DNA of 64,000 bases from Akebia trifoliata (Eukaryota; Streptophyta; Magnoliopsida; Ranunculales; Lardizabalaceae). Under the pieces are notes generated by a model that ran no database searches, was not told the origin of the DNA, and worked only from the letters and a program-made list of their open reading frames with translations. A program made the translations under genes and the position numbers. The number at the start of each line of letters is the position of its first letter. Position 1 is the stretch's first letter. Of the stretch, positions 23,336-34,855 are shown in pieces. The stretch lies in assembly GCA_017979445.1 (NCBI GenBank), contig CM030706.1, forward strand, positions 33,613,751-33,677,750, in the 5' to 3' direction.

Positions 23336-23853
23336 GCAAAAACCAACCCTACCATGACCATTTTTCTAGGTAATTTGTGTTCCTTCAAAATGAATTTCCT
23401 TCCATAAAAAATACCCTAACCCTCTTTACCCTCTCCCACACTCATCAGAGGATGGGGCAACATCGACAAATTTGGTAATGTGTTAGCAAAGTATGGATCA
23501 AAGCCTTTGTAAGCAGATGATTAATGACGATAAAATCATTTAGATGGGACTACAAGTCAATTAAGTGATATGACGATGTTTTCTTTCAAAATAAACTCAA
23601 AATCCCGACAAAGTAAGAAAAATATCCAATTCGGAGACGTCACATATCCCTAAAATAGATCGGCTTAAACTAGTTTAAATTATTTAATTTTTTTGTAGTT
23701 TTTCAATATAAGGTAAATTTGTAAAGTCACAAAATCCATGTTTTATATAAGATAATAACAAACATTTTAATTGAAATAAGCACAAGTTTAAAAAAAATAT
23801 ATACTAAACTTGTACATAAAATATAACTGAGGTCATATTTATCATTTGAGAAA
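23336..23853. other. Gene-free DNA
   Basis: No gene, element end or repeat was recognised in this AT-rich stretch. Confidence 0.4.
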
Positions 23854-24035
23854 GAGTCATGCTAGAGTAACATTGAAATTTACATCGTTTCATAAATTGC
23901 TGACGTGGAGGTGCCCACAGAACTATTGATGTTTTTCAGTCTTATCTCGACGAAAAGCATCTATTGTTCCGTACACACATCCACGTCAACAATGTGTGAA
24001 ATAATATAAATTTCAATGTTAATTCAGCATTTTCC
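23854..24035. mobile_element. Foldback MITE, family F, copy F2 with perfect 9-bp TSD
   Basis: TTTGAGAAA flanks both sides (23845-23853 and 24036-24044). The left end is GAGTCATGCTAGAGTAACAT and continues TGAAATTTAC. The right end is the complement of GGAAAATGCTGAATTAACAT. The core has GACGTGGAGGTGCCCAC, then TTATCTCGACGAAAAGCATC and CACACATCCACGTCAACA. This copy fixes the family's ends and shows that it makes 9-bp, Mutator-type duplications. Confidence 0.9.
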
Positions 24036-24442
24036 TTTGAGAAATCCAGGATAAAATAGTTTGTTTGCATTTGATCACATAGAAAATTCTTCGGAATCTA
24101 ATTAAAAGGCCTCAAAATTTTCTCTTTGGAAGAAAATAATTTTCTAGTAGCGTAAACAATTTGGATTTTCCAAGCAATCAATCGCATCTTAAACATATAT
24201 TATTGTTGAGAAACCCATGATGAAATCGTTTGTTGACATTTGACATTTGAGAAACCCACGAAAAATGTGAGTTGGCCTCAAATTTTTCTCCCCACGACGC
24301 GATTGTAGAAAAATAGTATTTTCCAAGCAATGAATCTCACCCTAAGCTTATATACTAATCAATAAAATTAAATAATATCTAAATCAAGTTATAGACTTTA
24401 TAAGAAGTGACCATGGACTGAAAAAGTCTTATGGATTCTCTG
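24036..24442. other. Gene-free DNA
   Basis: The phrase GAGAAACCCATGATGAAATC and variants recur in this stretch, a low-order degenerate repeat. No gene is supported. Confidence 0.35.
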
Positions 24443-24953
24443 CGTTTTGGTGGTATGTTTTCAAATTGATTACTTGAGATACCCCTTGACATCAGTCTTC
24501 TATGAGAAATTAATAGAAAATGACTTAAATACCCTTTACCTCCAATTTCTAGCAAAAATTCCCTTAGATTGTACTTTCCAAACTCCATCTTATTCAATTT
24601 ATAGAGGGTATTTCTTTAATTTTTATTTTATTTTTATACGTCGACTTCAACCGCAAGATTTTATCTAGCTTTCAATCTTTAAACCTAGAGAACAATATAG
24701 GATTTTTGGGAAAGTTAAAAACAGTGGATTCTTTTGAATAGAAAAATCCAGAGTATTGGCATGAGGTTGAAGAAATGATCAAAGATAGTAGTTTGACAAT
24801 GACAAGTTTTTAGAAGAAAAATTAAAGGAACTTTGGTTAGAGACTGAAGATGAGGGTACTTAGGTCATTTTCTATCAATCTCTCTTCAGAGATCAATGTC
24901 AAAGGGTATGTCATTATTTCGAAATAAAGGGGTTTCTCAAAATTTCACCAAAC
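24443..24953. mobile_element. TIR element of about 510 bp
   Basis: Inverted arms can be aligned: TTTTGGTG, then ACCCCTTGACATCAGTCT and TTAATAGAAAATGACTTAAA at the left, against the complement of GGTCATTTTCTATCAATCTC, CAATGTCAAAGGGTATGTC and CACCAAAACC-like sequence at the right. The left arm has a small deletion. No TSD is clear. Half of a related element lies at about 36080-36200. Confidence 0.65.
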
Positions 24954-24979
24954 CTTGATGAGTATTCTAAATTATCTTT

Positions 24980-25006
24980 TATTATTATTATTATTATTAT
25001 TATTAT
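24980..25006. repeat. (ATT)n microsatellite
   Basis: A pure ATT/TTA run of about nine triplets. Confidence 0.95.
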
Positions 25007-25039
25007 AAATAAAATAAAAATAATATATACTTTTAAGAA

Positions 25040-25175
25040 AATGATTTTCTGACGCCCCCCTTCTGACATACGTCGCCTCTAAGAACTGATCTTGTGTATC
25101 CCGAGGCAAATGATCTACAGTTCTCTGATGAGGGTGTATGTCCGAGGGAGGTGTGAGATTATCACGACCCATAGT
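25040..25175. mobile_element. Foldback MITE, family F, divergent copy F12
   Basis: The core CTTGTGTATCCCGAGGCAAA then TGATCTACAGTTCT is flanked by arms CTTCTGACATACGTCG and CGGACATACACCCTC (complement of right). The right end GAGATTATCACGACCC matches that of copy F11. The left end is eroded. Confidence 0.55.
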
Positions 25176-26299
25176 TTAATATGTAAGTTGAATTTGAACT
25201 CAAAAGAACATATACAAAGATAGTGAAAAACGAACATAAGAGTGGAATGAAGGAATAATATTCGTTTAGCCAATCCTAAATCTTTGGTACAAGGCTCTGA
25301 TGATAAAATTAGATTTGAAGTCATGTTCGTGACCTTAAATTTCACATTAAATTGTAAAACTAACAAATCAAGCTAATAGTCCTAGCCCATTTTCGAGGTT
25401 TAAATTAATTTTTTGATTTAAAAATTGGGTTTTATTTCTTTTTTTTTTTTTTTTTTCTAAATATATTTATTATTTGATTTCAATTTATTCATTATTTTCA
25501 AGTTTAAACTCAACCTAGGTCTTGCATTGTCGGTCCAAACTTGAATAAAAGAGACACATTACATCAAGTTGATAGCTTCAAGAGCAAAATAATGTCAAAC
25601 CCATAACATGGATCCAAACAATTCAGGCTTGACATGAAACTAGGCATCACTTGATGCTAATGGAAAATGAGTAGGCGTTGGACCACTAGAGAGAGAAAAT
25701 ATCCTAATTTTGAAACACCAACTTAGAATAGAAAATGTATCATTTGTGGCAAAATTCCAAATACATGAACTTAGTTGGAGTAAATTTTGAAAATTGACAA
25801 GCTCATATACAACAAAGTAGTGGGCCCAACTTGATAAAGATTGCACACCCGTACATCGAGATGGATCTGAAGATGTGGGTGTGTTGATGGGGGACCTACA
25901 CTGATAAATATAGCACAATCGTACATCGGTCCCCTACCGATCAGGGTAAGAATGGTTGATTTACAAACATGTATACATGATCACGATATGAGGTTGGATA
26001 AGTCGATACCACCCAATCAGTTGATCGTTGGGAATTAGATGATTTTAACTTGTTTGATTTTATAATTAATTGGATCTAAACACATTGATCCAAATCCGAT
26101 CCAATACGATTGTGTGAGATTGAATAAGATCTAATCCAATAAAAAATAAAAATAAAGATTTACATCATATATTTTAATATAAAATATTAATACAGATAGT
26201 TTCTTTGATCCAGAGACCTTGATTCAGATTCTAAATTATCATACGGATCGGTTTAGATTTTGGATTTATATAGAATTAAATGGTGAAATAGGATTCTTA
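25176..26299. other. Gene-free DNA
   Basis: Two direct words GGGACCTACACTGATAAA and TGGGCCCAACTTGATAAA, each followed by a GCACACCCGTACATCG-like word, suggest a local duplication at about 25815-25935. Nothing else was recognised. Confidence 0.4.
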
Positions 26300-26712
26300 G
26301 GTTGTCAATGGATTGGGTTTGGATCGGATCAGGGTCAAACTAGAAACAATCCAATAAGGTGATGATCAAACCCTTGTGAGATCGAGACTTTCTTGGATCT
26401 TAATATTAGGATCCAAATTTGATTCAATAACAAATGGATCAGGTTATGACGGTGGGTTGCTGTGGTAGTCCTTCCCGAGATTAGTCATGGTGCACGCAAG
26501 TTGGCCCAGACACTCAATTAGAAAAAAAAAAAAAACTATTGGATCAGGTCATTGGATTTGATTTGACAAACAAAATCTAAAAAAAAAAATTACATATTTT
26601 ACATACTTTGTCACATTTTATCAGATCCATCAACCCAACACTCAATCCCGATTTAATATTGCATTGAAATATATTAGAATTCGGGTTTGATCCGATCCAT
26701 TGATAGCCTTAT
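26300..26712. repeat. GGATC-rich dispersed repeat, second copy
   Basis: It opens GTTGTCAATGGATTGGGTTT, contains TTAATATTAGGATCCAAATT and ends TTTGATCCGATCCATTGATA then GCC. Ends and interior match parts of 21755-21960 and 32490-33115. It is interrupted by the retroposon at 26444. Confidence 0.7.
26444..26539 (+). mobile_element. Short SINE-like retroposon with 9-bp TSD
   Basis: The 96-bp insert runs from TTATGACGGTGGGTTGC through CGAGATTAGTCATGGTGCAC and CAAGTTGGCCCAGACAC to a 14-base A run. TGGATCAGG is repeated exactly at 26435-26443 and 26540-26548. The poly(A) tail and TSD indicate retroposition. The CGAGATTAGTC...CGCAAG...GGCCC...GACAC layout recalls the 3' end of plant SINEs. No pol III boxes remain, so it is probably 5'-truncated. 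Confidence 0.75.
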
Positions 26713-27414
26713 AGGATTCTAAATTCTAAAATATTCAAAAGCAAAGCATGAAGAAAAGGTCAACTATGGAGTTGCAAACTGTTGGCTATATTGATAAGTT
26801 AGGTCGCGATGTACTGAATCAAAACACAGAAGATGATGGTGAGAAGTGAGGATGCACAAAAAAGGCAAAAAGCGAAGTCCATTAGTGACAGATAGTTTAC
26901 TTAAAATGGAAAGTTGAAAGCGTAAATGGTGGGGCCCAGTAATCACATGGCCGTCAACTTCACTTTCATTTCCCCAAGAAATTATTATTCCCACGAAAAC
27001 GAATCTCTAATTTGTTCTTGGAAAACGATAGTATCCTCCCTTCCTTCAATTTTCAGCTTAGTACTTTTGCAAAGTTTTGCGATGCAAATAAATTTGATTT
27101 CGTCCAGAAAAGTTTTACATGCATTGTAAATAGTAGCTTTTTCACGCTTATCTTGATGAAAATCATTTATGATTTCTACATACTTCCATGTTAAGAAAAT
27201 GCGATAAGATACACAATCTTGAGGTCACTTCACCATTATTCCAAATTTTTTATGGCATTTAGCAATGTGTGGATCAGATTAGACCCACTATCGGATCCAT
27301 TCCAAACGGGTTATTTAGGGATCGATCAAAAATCTGAGTTCTGATGAGATTCAAACCGATGATCAAGTTAGTGTTCTACATGGTCGTCCTCCGGTCCATT
27401 TAACTTTAAGGTTA
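26713..27414. other. Gene-free DNA with a partial family-F element (F6)
   Basis: About 27095-27225 contains CGCTTATCTTGATGAAAATC, then ATTTATGATTTCTACATACT, and an end-like CAATCTTGAGGTCACTTC. This is the right half of a family-F element whose left arm is eroded. The rest holds nothing recognisable. Confidence 0.45.
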
Positions 27415-27750
27415 TGTTTGGATTGAGAGAAAACTCATTAAGAGAAGAAAAGATAAAAGAAGATAAGAGAAGAAAAACTCAATTTCTCTCTACCATGTTT
27501 GAATTGACTTGAGAGAACTTAGGATAACTTTGAAATTTTAAATTATCTTTAAAAAAAATCTAAGGGCAAAGTTGAAATTATAAAATATTTTAAGAGGATT
27601 TCTCTTCACTTTTGGAGACAAAGAAAACTCATATTTTATTTGTCTCTTGTTCTCTTCAATTCTTTTCTCTTCTCCTCGCATAACAATCTAAATAAGAGAA
27701 ATGGAGAGAAACTAATTTATTTTCTTAGATTGATTGGGTCAATATTTTTT
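27415..27750. mobile_element. Possible MITE (GGTTATGTTTGGATTGAGAG type)
   Basis: The region opens GGTTATGTTTGGATTGAGAG, is rich in AAGAGAAGAAAAG, and is followed by CTTGTTCTCTTCAATTC and CATAACAATCTAAATAAGAG. The latter is a rough inverted counterpart of the opening. The ends are imprecise and no TSD was found. Confidence 0.4.
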
Positions 27751-28485
27751 TTAACATTTTATTTTAAAACTAATCTAAATCATGAACTCTATAGTGTTGA
27801 TTTGAGGTGCTATTCAAAACAATGTGATAGTATATGTGGCCCAAATGAGGACCTTCATCCAAGTTCTACAAGGTCTTTGATTCATTCATACACATTGGTT
27901 AAAAGCTTGTGAGTATCGAGATCATGACTTGAGTTCAAAACCCACCTTCACCTTATGATGATTACCACTAATACTTGACAACCAAACATATTATACATTT
28001 GTATATATGTCCAAGACTTCATGGAAGATTAGCAAGTTTCACTAATTTTTTAATTTTTATAAATATATCATTTAAAAATATTTATTATTTTGTCTTTTAG
28101 TGTAACAAATAAATAAATCATGGTGACTATGCATGTGTAATGATATTTTTGTTTTACAATGCACCATTACATTTGCACTAAAATATAAAATGACAAATTC
28201 TTTTAAGCACATTTATGTTGGCAGTTTGAATCAATGATGACTTGATCCAATTGTCACCGAATCTCTTAAATCAAAATCTTTTAAGTGCGAAAAATACAAA
28301 AATGAGAAGAGTTAGATTCAATAAATTATTGGATCGAATTTGACTCTTATCAAATTGGTACTAGTTGGGTACGTGAGATTTGATTCATTAGTCGTCGTAG
28401 CAATTATAGTAGGGGAACTAAGAACCAACAAATTATAATCCACAGAGGAGCAACCAAGCATGGAATGATTGCCAGTTTTTTGTTT
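27751..28485. other. Gene-free DNA
   Basis: About 27890-27955 (TTGAGTTCAAAACCC, B-box-like) is faintly SINE-like. A fragment of the GGATCGAATTTGAC repeat lies near 28330. No gene is supported. Confidence 0.35.
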
Positions 28486-28664
28486 GAATAATGCTGAAGT
28501 GACCTCAAGATTGAACCTCACATCACACACCCTAACGTGAATATGTATGGGAACTATAGATACTTTTCCTCAGGATAAGAGTGAAAGTATATATGATTCC
28601 TTTCCACTTTCACGTCAAGATGTGAGATATGAGGTCTTATCTTGAGGTCACTCCAACATGACTT
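28486..28664. mobile_element. Foldback MITE, family F, copy F5
   Basis: The ends are GAATAATGCTGAAGTGACCT at the left and complement AAGTCATGTTGGAGTGACCT at the right, followed by inverted CAAGATTGAACCTCACATC-like arms. The centre is GGAACTATAGATACTTTTCC then TCAGGATAAGAG. The flanks TTTTTGTTT and AGTTTGTTT agree at 7 of 9 positions. Confidence 0.75.
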
Positions 28665-28907
28665 AGTTTGTTTTGTCAATTTACATTAATGATTTTGAGC
28701 GTTCAAATTGTACGGATTGATCTCAATCTGAGAACTCAGTTCTTGCTGTTGCTGCTTCTTTTTTTTTCTCGATCAAAATACTAAGAAATCTCTAAACATA
28801 AGATGAATTCTTAACTTATCAGATACTCTCAATATGAATTTTAATCCTTTTTATTCAAAAAAATGTAAATTAATCTTTAAATTTATTAAATAAGTTTTTT
28901 CTCTTAA
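28665..28907. other. Gene-free DNA between a MITE and a SINE
   Basis: Nothing recognisable. It ends with the left target duplication of the retroposon at 28908. Confidence 0.4.
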
Positions 28908-29065
28908 TCCAACAGGGGTTAGCTGACATGGCAAGACTGACTGAGTTTGCTCCCCCACATCGTGACTTCAAATTATTATATGCTACTTCACAAAAAAGAT
29001 GATTATTTACCTGTTGTACATGCGCTGGGATGGTACCCGCAGCCTGGCAGAGTGGAAAAAAAAAA
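28908..29065 (+). mobile_element. tRNA-derived SINE, copy A, with 14-bp TSD
   Basis: GTTTTTTCTCTTAA at 28894-28907 and GTTTCTTCTCTTAA at 29066-29079 flank a 158-bp element (13 of 14 match). The head has TTAGCTGACATGGCAAGACT (A-box-like) and GTGACTTCAAAT (B-box-like). The body ends GCAGCCTGGCAGAGTGG and a 10-base A tail. A second copy at 34060-34217 confirms a family. Confidence 0.85.
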
Positions 29066-29079
29066 GTTTCTTCTCTTAA

Positions 29080-29482
29080 AATACTAAGAAATCCTAAGAA
29101 CTATCAGATGGGACAATTTTTTCTCCAAGTGTATATATAAAGAATAGCCGTACACGTAAATATAGAGGAGAGGGAGACATCAATTGATGGCTCTCATTTA
29201 GAACTTAGGTGACCAATTCGGCCAAGAAATCTAAAAGTAGAGAACAATTCTGTGCTGTCTGAACTACTGGGGTTGCAAAATGTCACTCAGCTCTATCTTA
29301 ATTTATAAGATCAGTCAACGCACGTATCATCGAGGATCAATTTGATTGACCTAAATAATTCATATCAAATTGATCCTACATTGGGGCAATGGCTGAAAGA
29401 TCAAAAACTGATCCAATTGATTAACCTAAATAATTGATCCTACATTCTATATTAACCTAAATAATTCTCATCATTTAAATAT
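29080..29482. other. Gene-free DNA with short inverted/direct words
   Basis: CAAATTGATCCTACATT and ATTGATCCTACATTCTAT lie in a 100-bp stretch at about 29365-29450, a local degenerate duplication. No gene was recognised. Confidence 0.35.
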
Positions 29483-29834
29483 GGGAAAATTACTAAAAAA
29501 GTGTTATAGATTTTAAGATTTACAAAAAAAAATCTATTTTTACAAAAATTATAAAAACAAATTAAGTCGTTCGACAATCCAACGTTTTAGTAACTCGCTG
29601 GACTGTCCAACATTTTAATGTGTTAAAATACATTATTTTACCAAAAATGCTCTCTGAATGCTTAAAACATTGTACTATCGAGTGTTTTAATAATTTTCTT
29701 TAACACCCCACAATATAGCCTCCATTTAAAACATTGGACTGTCCAACGACTTAATTTGTTTTGGTAATTTTGTAAAAAAATATTTTATTTTTTGATAATA
29801 TTAAAATGTCTAACCCTCTTTCAATAATTTTCCC
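29483..29834. mobile_element. Mutator-type foldback element, 352 bp
   Basis: The TIRs exceed 100 bp. GGGAAAATTACTAAAAAAGT at the left matches GGGAAAATTATTGAAAGAGG (complement of right), and further in both arms have CAAATTAAGTCGTT, then GACAATCCAACGTTTTA or GACAGTCCAATGTTTTA. The flanks TTTAAATAT (29474-29482) and TTTAAAGAT (29835-29843) agree at 8 of 9. It has no coding capacity. Confidence 0.88.
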
Positions 29835-29843
29835 TTTAAAGAT

Positions 29844-32189
29844 TCCAATCACTAATACTTCCTGATATAAAGGATGTTAATTCATGAGTTTTATTAACGT
29901 GTGTCTTAAGGGCAGATGCTAAATTGCATTAAATACTAATTGAAAATAAACATTTGGAGATATTTTTTATAGGAATTTTTTTGAGGGCCTTTTTCATAGA
30001 AAAATAATGTTTGGAGGTGTATTTAATGAATCCTAACGTGTGCCTTTGAGCACTTGTTAAGAAAACCTTAATTCATAATGATAAATGTATGCTTCTCCAT
30101 CATAATCTTCCATTTGTAATGATGCAGTGACAACGATACTATTCACCTCATGTATCTTTGTGTGATGCATCTTATTCACTAACAATGTGATAGGGGCCAT
30201 CAATTGATAAAATGTGAGAAAGTATTTAAATTGTAGTATATATTTTGTTTTCTTTTGTTCTTGGTAAGCAAGTTGGTAAGTCTTCAAGAATTAGTAGGTG
30301 ATGGTCATTTTATCAACACTTGTACATATATTTTTACTAGGAGGTGACATGTGTACATGTATTACAAAAATTAGTATTTAGACATGATTTTAACTTTTTA
30401 TACATCATATCTATCATTTAATATATTATAATTTTTTTTTTAATTTAAAATATTATCTAAGTTTATATTGTAGATAAGATAATAGAAATGATATTTTTGT
30501 AATTTTAAGAACTTAAAAATTAATGTAGTTACCAAGGTTGTGGGTAGGAACATCTTAACATGACCAAAAAATGACACCAAATTAGTGGGTTCAATCAAGC
30601 CTAACTGAATTTGAGTCACAATAGTGTTGACCAGTCTATCACGATTATTAAACATGTCGTGTTCAGGTTATGGGCATCAACTTGTCACGTTTAATTAACA
30701 CGTCGTTTTAAATCATGATACATAGGAGGTATCTCAAATTTGAACAATTATTTAAAGGATTTTTAAAATCACCAATTTTTTACTAGATTTTGTAGAATTT
30801 TTTTTTTCAAATTTTATAAAATATATAGGGTATTTGATATTTTCCAAATAATTAAAGGTTAAACTTTTAGTTTGGAAAAGAAAAATACTTTCCTTACTAA
30901 TTTAGTAAGAAAAATTTCTTGATTGTATTGCCTTATGGCATCCAAAAACATGATGCAACAGGGATGTAAAGGACAAAATTCAAAGAACTTTACCATTATT
31001 ATTATTATTTTAAAAAATACTTAATTTTAATTGGTAGATATTGGTTTATGATCGTCTGACTTTATTCTTAGTAATACTATTTATTTTTGATAGTGGAAAT
31101 GACACTTATTTTTTTCACTTAAGATTATAATTTTATTTAACGAATTACACGGGTCGAGTCATGTTTGAATTTTATGATTTGACATGATTATTAAATGGTT
31201 GGGTATATTTTTAAAATACCTCTACCTCAAATCAATACAAACACGGCAGCTCAACCCATTGCCACCCATAGTTGTGGGATTGTAATTTTGTTCAACACAA
31301 ATGACCTAGATAATGGTGAGGTTAAATGTAAAAGTGGAGGCATTTGTGGTTTTTTGAATTTTGGTATTTGTGATTTTCTGAATTTTGGTATCAACAAATT
31401 CTCATTCGACCATCTCTCATTATCTTCTTTACCATTATAATGAGATAAGGGGAGTAAAAGTGGTTTGACACCAAAATTTGGATCTCACAAAACTCCCAAC
31501 TTTACATTTAAACTTAATATAATTATAATCATTTTAGTCAAAAATCAGAAAACTTACAACCTACAACCTATATTCTTGTTGGTTAGTTTTTCAAAAATTA
31601 CAAAAATATCAATTTTACTATGTAATTTTAAAAAACCCATTAGTCAATATTTTAAATCATGAATGAGCCTTGAGATATATGTTTGTTTGCACATGACACA
31701 TTCTAGTTATGATTATAATGAGAGAAGGTGGAGTAGAAGTGGTTCAACACCAAAATTTAGATGTCACAAATTCCCTCATCTTTGCATTTAAACTTAATAT
31801 AATTAGGGATATCTAAGATACATTATTACCCATATGAGATTCACACTGATCGCTTCTAATTTCAACTCACATGGAATTGATTTCAAATCCTATGAAGTGA
31901 AACTCCTCTCGCATCTCAATACATGTCACGTAAGCCCCAATCCAAGGTATTGGTGTCTAAAATATCTCTTTTTAAAATTTCCTTAGATTATGCCTCATGT
32001 GGCATGTGTTAAGGTGTGGGAGAAAGGTTTCAATCCTCTACCATGGGTACATACGATCTAGACTCTTCAAAAAATTAGGTTTTCTGATGGGATAGTTGAT
32101 CTGTCATTTAAACTTGATTGATGATCATTAAACTTTGTTTTTCGTTTGTTTTTAATTTTCATTTTAAATGCAATACAACCTAAGAAGGA
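29844..32189. other. Gene-free DNA with dispersed repeats
   Basis: About 30640-31270 is a repeat related to 1741-2180 (shared CAAATAATTAAAGGTTAAAC-type and ACCCATTGCCACCC-type words). At about 31450-31530 and 31728-31805 there are two direct copies of GTGGTTTGACACCAAAATTT, then CATTTAAACTTAATATAATT, suggesting a duplication or element ends. No ORF above about 80 codons is convincing. Confidence 0.45.
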
Positions 32190-32360
32190 GAGTCATGCTG
32201 GAGGTGACGTTGTGATTTACTGCGATTCTCGCATTTCTGACTTGGGAGTGCACACATAACCGTAGATATGTTTCCTCGAGATATGAATAAAAGTATTTAC
32301 TGTTATTTGTGCACCTCCATGTCAGAATCGCAGTAATTCCAATGTCACCCCAGCATCAGT
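32190..32360. mobile_element. Foldback MITE, family F, copy F3
   Basis: The left end is GAGTCATGCTGGAGGTGACG and the right complement is CACTGATGCTGGGGTGACAT. A copy-specific stem TTACTGCGATTCTCGC pairs with GAATCGCAGTAA. The shared core has GGGAGTGCACACATAACCGT, CTCGAGATA and ATTTGTGCACCTCCATGTCA. Confidence 0.85.
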
Positions 32361-32489
32361 GATAAAAAGAAATATTACTCATTAAGTCTATATGGCTAAA
32401 CGAACTTTTCCATTATTGTAAAGTGTACAATCATGCTGGCTTTGGTTTAAACCAATTAAACGCAATTGATTTTAATGGGAGTCAAGCGG

Positions 32490-33115
32490 TGCTTTATTAG
32501 TATAAATCGGATACAATCCGATAAGGATTGGATTGGACCTGGATTTGATCCAATGAGAATCGATTCAGACCCTTGTTGGATTGGGTTGTTTTTATCAAAT
32601 CTCAATAGTAGGATCCAAATCCAATCTGATATCATAGGATGGAGTCCAGGAACAAATCTGATTTGATAAACAAAATTAAATATAAATAAATTCCATATAT
32701 TTAAACAAAATACACAATATAATTCCCATACTTTCTTAAATTTCATCAGAAGGATTGGATTAGATCTGGAATTGACCCAATATCAGTTGGATTGGACCCT
32801 TTTCGAAATGGGTTTTTCTCAAATCTCAATGGTGAGATCCAAATTTGATTTAAGAACAACCATTGGATCGAGTCTGTATCGGATCAAATCTGATTTGATA
32901 TACAAAATATAAATAAATTCAGTATTTTTAAACAAAATATAATATAATTCACACACTCTCTCTCTTACATTTTATCGGATCGGGTCCTTTTATCAGACCA
33001 GAAAAATGCTTGATTCAAAATAGACCCGAAAGGTTATCAAACCGAATCCGTATCAAAGCCCAAATCCTGAACCAAATCAAATTCTGAGTCTCTGTTGCAA
33101 TTTGACAATCCTCAT
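32490..33115. repeat. GGATC-rich dispersed repeat, third region (two partial units)
   Basis: TTGGATTGGGTTG with CAAATCTCAATAGTAGGATC and, about 250 bp on, GAAATGGGTTTTTCTC with AAATCTCAATGGTGAGATCC show two related units in tandem. Both are followed by TTTGATATACAAAAT-like and CACATTTTATC-like words seen at 26560-26640. Confidence 0.65.
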
Positions 33116-34059
33116 CTCAGCTCCTCCATCATATGAACACATGAAATTATAATCTAGAGCCTTTACATCAAATCAAAATTAATCTAATTAGTTATCTAAT
33201 AAAACTTCAATAATATCTCTAATCAGAAAATGTGAACCGTTGGATTTGAGTTCGATCAAATCTATAAGTCCTGCAAGAGAGAAGACCCTTAACTTCAATT
33301 GCTGGACTAAGTGCATGGCATATTGGCATATTAGTCTAGGTCCAAATGATTTGGTCCCAAACATTTCAGTCGTGTCCGAAGGCCATGCTTTGATGCTGCA
33401 AATCATTTGAAAATGTAAAAAAATTTCTAAAATCAATTAAATTGGTTACACAATTAATGCAAATCACGGGCTTGGTTGTACAATGCAAAAGATTTCCATT
33501 GCCAAAAATTTGCATGAATCATCTAAAATCTTAATAAATTTCAGTAAATAATTTGCAATAGAAAAAGCATCGCAAATCATTTGCAAAATTATTTGACTCC
33601 AACTTATGCATATCAACATTACTAAAACATCCCTTGTTAAGGGAATTAATCGAATTTTAAAGTACCCTCAGTATTGGGTACAGAAAAATACACCTAAATT
33701 TATGACAATACCCTCCTCCAAGATGCATTAAATTGTCTATTGAAACTATAAAAATATCCCTCATTAAAGAAACTTTTATATTGTTAAAAAAACCCTCAAT
33801 ACTTATTGCAATAACATTCATATGAATTCACTAAAATAAATCTCATCATAACATTTACTTGCATATGAAAGTTACAAAATATTCCCAATCAATTTTATTA
33901 CAAAAATACCCCTCATCATGTAGGTATTTTTTAAATTCATATATATATATATACACACACACACGCATGTTATTATAACAAGTACCAAAGTTTTTTTTTT
34001 TTTTTGTAATTTGAATTGCTTATTTGATGATGAGTGTTTTTATAATTCCAATATGTAGG
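33116..34059. other. Gene-free DNA with microsatellite
   Basis: About 33640-33930 carries repeated AAAATACCCTC/AAATATCCCTC phrases, a degenerate short repeat. (AT)n(AC)n occurs at about 33940-33965. No gene is supported. Confidence 0.4.
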
Positions 34060-34217
34060 TTACTAACCCACCAGACATTAGCTGAGATGGCAAAACTAAT
34101 TGGGTTTGCTCCCTACGTCAAGACTTCGAATCTGTATATGCCCCTCCACAAAAAAAGTGGTTATTTAACTGCTGTATAAGTGCATGGTGGGATGGTATGG
34201 GAAGCCTGTCAAAGTAA
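34060..34217 (+). mobile_element. tRNA-derived SINE, copy B
   Basis: It matches copy A: TTAGCTGAGATGGCAAAACT, TTGGGTTTGCTCCC, AAGACTTCGAATC (a better B box), CCCTCCACAAAAAAAGTGG, CTGCTGTATAAGTGCATGG and GAAGCCTGTCAAAGT. The tail merges with an (AT)n tract. No TSD is clear, so this copy is older or altered. Confidence 0.75.
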
Positions 34218-34335
34218 TATATATATATCCTTTGATAGAGATATATATATATATTTTTAAATTCATATGTATGTTAATGTAGCAAGTACTGAGGATATTT
34301 TTGTAATTTGAATAATTTCTATGATGAGGTTGAAT

Positions 34336-34518
34336 AAGTCGTGCTCGCAGTCCTATATATTTAAAGACTAATGATAATCTGATATCCTTTTTTGTACGCT
34401 CCCTCACCTAGCAGTTCACAGAGTCATAAATCTTTTTCACTCGTGTATCTCGAAACAAAGGATCTACGATTCTATGAAGGAAGCGTACAAAAAAGGGAGT
34501 CAGATTATCACGACTCTA
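34336..34518. mobile_element. Foldback MITE, family F, copy F11
   Basis: A private stem GATAATCTGATATCC then TTTTTTGTACGCTCCCTC pairs with the right arm (complement GATAATCTGACTCCC then TTTTTTGTACGCTTCC). The core is ATAAATCTTTTTCACTCGTG then TATCTCGAAACAAAGGATC. The ends are AAGTCGTGCT and the complement of CACGACTC. Confidence 0.75.
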
Positions 34519-34717
34519 TTTTAAATCCAACGAAAATATGTCAGGCCACATTTGTTGTTGTAGGAACGAGACATGCAAAGTCCCATCTATGGATGGATAG
34601 ATGGGATATGCAAAGTACAAGATTTTGGGGTTTTTACTCTTTTCTATTCTCGAAATCATGTTACTCCTATCTATTTGAAACAAGGAATTTGCTCCTGAGA
34701 TGAAAGAGGGGTGATTT

Positions 34718-34855
34718 TTTTATTCAAAAATTTTCACTCGGTCAACATGGCAAGGGCATAGAACCATAGATCTTTTTCTTCAGGATACACAAGGAAAAAT
34801 ATGTACGGTTATGTGCACTTGCCACGACAATGGAGTGAAATTTTTTGAATCATAA
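34718..34855. mobile_element. Foldback MITE, family F, copy F7
   Basis: The arms ATTCAAAAATTTTCACTC and complement GATTCAAAAAATTTCACTCC are specific to this copy. The core is ACATGGCAAGGGCATAGAAC, CATAGATCTTTTTCTTCAGG and GTTATGTGCACTTGCCACG. Confidence 0.7.

Noticed and set aside
32456..32746. 96-codon minus-strand ORF and its 66-codon + strand partner
   Set aside because: Both fall in the GGATC-rich dispersed repeat, whose palindromic words keep both strands open.
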